This document shows positions 7,275-8,203 of a stretch of DNA of 8,203 nucleotides, in pieces. The DNA lies in the NCBI GenBank assembly GCA_934271655.1, contig CAKQRW010000074.1:1-8203 (forward strand). The letters run 5' to 3'. Under the pieces are notes generated by a model that saw only the letters and a list, made by a program, of their open reading frames with translations, did not search any database and was not told the DNA's origin. This DNA comes from an uncultured Bacteroidaceae bacterium (GTDB taxonomy: Bacteria; Bacteroidota; Bacteroidia; Bacteroidales; Bacteroidaceae). Each line of letters opens with the position of its first letter. Position 1 is the stretch's first letter. The translations under genes and the position numbers were made by a program.

Positions 7275-7913
7275 CTACTCGGAATCGGCCTTTAGACGGT
7301 TGCCAATCTTGACGATGCGTCCGTCGGCCGTGCCAGCCGGGACGGCAGAGAGGCTGTCTGTCTCGGAAGCTGAAGCGGAGCGTGAAGGCTTGTAGTAGCC
7401 ATTCCATGACCATGAGGAGTTGACCCAATAGTGATAGTTCCATGAATAGTAGTCATCCCATCGGTAGTAGTCGCGTATCTTTGCCAAGCGGAAACGTGTG
7501 CTTCCGTTGTTGAAATATCCTGTGAAGTAGTCATTGTCGAGTCCGTAGCGGTAGATGTCGGCATTGTAGTCGGGATAGCCAGGGTAAGTCAGGTAGATGA
7601 CCCCGTCACGCACCTCCCAGAAGAACTTGTAGCTGAGGCGCTCGTAAGGACCATCGTCATACCAGTCTACCTGATAGCCATAGCCGTGGGTGGCATAGTC
7701 GTAATCAGGATAGAAGACGATGTCGGTGTCGTAGGAGTCGAAGGTGTAGTCATAGCCACGGTAGTTGTAGACATAATACATGCCCCAGTCGCCCTGCCAC
7801 TGTCCGGAGAGGCACATGGAGCGGTCGGTATCCTCATCTTCCTCGCATGATGTGAATGTGCACGCAAAGAGCATGAGGAGGAGAAGGCTGATAAGAGTAG
7901 AGGTCTTTTTCAT
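7275..7913 (-). CDS. Tyr- and Trp-rich lipoprotein of unknown function
   Basis: This is a 212-residue precursor with a lipoprotein signal: MKKTS, a Leu-rich core, then FTSC with Cys23 as the likely lipidated residue (Cys18 in LFAC is a poorer fit). Cys23 is followed directly by EEDED, an acidic patch like the export signals that send Bacteroidetes lipoproteins to the cell surface. The mature part (39-174) is remarkable: about 31 Tyr and 9 Trp, many Asp and Gly, in short strand-like segments. It opens with LSGQWQGDW, reminiscent of the first strand of lipocalin-like folds. From about residue 175 the composition switches to a Ser/Ala-rich tail ending in KADSE. I recall similar unnamed proteins in Prevotella but can assign no function. 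The gene has its own -7 box and terminator and is probably monocistronic, converging on the dihydrouridine synthase gene. Confidence 0.88.
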   Translation of the reverse strand: MKKTSTLISLLLLMLFACTFTSCEEDEDTDRSMCLSGQWQGDWGMYYVYNYRGYDYTFDSYDTDIVFYPDYDYATHGYGYQVDWYDDGPYERLSYKFFWEVRDGVIYLTYPGYPDYNADIYRYGLDNDYFTGYFNNGSTRFRLAKIRDYYRWDDYYSWNYHYWVNSSWSWNGYYKPSRSASASETDSLSAVPAGTADGRIVKIGNRLKADSE

Positions 7914-7936
7914 AGATGTATGTATTTTTATTGATT

Positions 7937-7970
7937 GAGTTTTATTATTTGAGCTTTATTATTTGAGTTG
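7937..7970. repeat. Tandem 14-bp repeat in the lipoprotein leader
   Basis: GAGTTTTATTATTT (7937-7950) is followed at once by GAGCTTTATTATTT (7951-7964) and by a third partial start, GAGTTG (7965-7970). The full units differ at one base. They lie in the predicted 5' leader of the lipoprotein mRNA, between the -7 box and the ATG, where they give an A-rich, weakly structured transcript. Confidence 0.75.
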
Positions 7971-7989
7971 CAATGTATGCTGTATGTTG

Positions 7990-7997
7990 CAAAGGTA
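7990..7997 (-). promoter_or_regulatory. -7 promoter box for the lipoprotein gene
   Basis: Read on the minus strand the sequence is TACCTTTG, an exact TAnnTTTG match 76 nt upstream of the ATG. No clear TTTG lies at the -33 distance. The transcript leader would be about 70 nt and would contain the tandem 14-bp repeat. Confidence 0.5.
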
Positions 7998-8030
7998 CGA
8001 CAAAAAGCTGGAATCAGCAGGGTATTTCAA

Positions 8031-8051
8031 GATTTTTATATAGGAAAAATC
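8031..8051. promoter_or_regulatory. AT-rich inverted repeat upstream of the lipoprotein promoter
   Basis: GATTTTT (8031-8037) and AAAAATC (8045-8051) are perfect inverted arms around 7 nt, placed 33 nt upstream of the -7 box. This could be a binding site for a regulator of the lipoprotein gene. Arms of this size and base bias can also arise by chance. Confidence 0.25.
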
Positions 8052-8098
8052 CTCTCTGCATTATGGTTTTCACTATCTTTACAAAAAGAAAGGCACAG

Positions 8099-8134
8099 AT
8101 AAGTAGGTGTTCAAAATTATTTTATAATATCAAG
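8099..8134. repeat. Direct repeat copy B (about 37 bp)
   Basis: This is the partner of 7133-7171, beginning ATAAGTAGGTGTTCAAAA. Most differences between the copies are transitions, with this copy the more AT-rich. It overlaps the stop codon of the partial gene at the right edge. On the minus strand it contains TAATTTTG (8119-8112), another TAnnTTTG match, at the place where copy A has GATTTTTG and so no match. Confidence 0.6.
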
Positions 8135-8203
8135 GTAGGCCGCTCCCATATTTGTCGTACTCTCTCTCGGTCATTTTTTCCTTCTGTTTATCAGTCACTA
8201 TGC
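8130..8203 (-). CDS. C-terminal end of an unidentified gene, cut by the window edge
   Basis: On the minus strand a frame is open from the window edge for 23 codons and stops at TGA (8132-8130). It ends in ...EKMTEREYDKYGSGLP. The charged, varied composition looks like a genuine protein C-terminus, and no start codon is needed inside the window, though an internal ATG (Met10 of the visible part) exists. The product cannot be identified from this fragment. The gene lies upstream of the lipoprotein gene on the same strand, with 216 nt between stop and next start, which argues for a separate transcript. Confidence 0.55.
   Translation of the reverse strand, partial: IVTDKQKEKMTEREYDKYGSGLP

Overview
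The window looks like a GC-rich chromosome segment of a Bacteroidota (Bacteroidales, Prevotella-like) bacterium. Evidence: several upstream regions carry the -7 box TAnnTTTG typical of that phylum, Shine-Dalgarno sequences are absent or weak, the lipoprotein has a run of acidic residues right after its lipidated Cys, and both large proteins read like Bacteroidetes family members. Placement below order level is inference. No tRNA, rRNA, CRISPR array or intact transposase was seen.

Layout from left to right. Positions 1-444 hold no convincing complete gene. They contain a possible last few codons of an upstream + strand gene, a terminator-like hairpin, and a strongly palindromic element (about 155-385) centred on a 27-bp-arm inverted repeat at 238-304. 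Positions 445-5931 (minus) encode an 1828-residue secreted alpha-2-macroglobulin-like protein that appears to lack the thioester motif. A 223-bp divergent intergenic region (5932-6154) carries a good promoter for the macroglobulin gene, a -7 box for the other side, an operator-like palindrome and a hairpin with A- and T-rich flanks. Positions 6155-7078 (plus) encode a tRNA-dihydrouridine synthase. Converging on it is a Tyr-rich lipoprotein gene (7275-7913, minus) with its own long-stem terminator. At the right edge the last 23 codons of another minus-strand gene are visible (8130-8201).

The genes do not form an obvious operon or pathway. The macroglobulin-like protein is expected in the periplasm or at the inner membrane, the dihydrouridine synthase in the cytoplasm acting on tRNA, and the lipoprotein in the outer membrane, possibly surface-exposed. 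The most interesting material is non-coding: the palindromic element at the left, the paired symmetric sites in the divergent promoter region, and a diverged direct repeat of about 37 bp (7133-7171 and 8099-8134) that brackets the lipoprotein gene. I do not see a clear new multi-gene system in this window.
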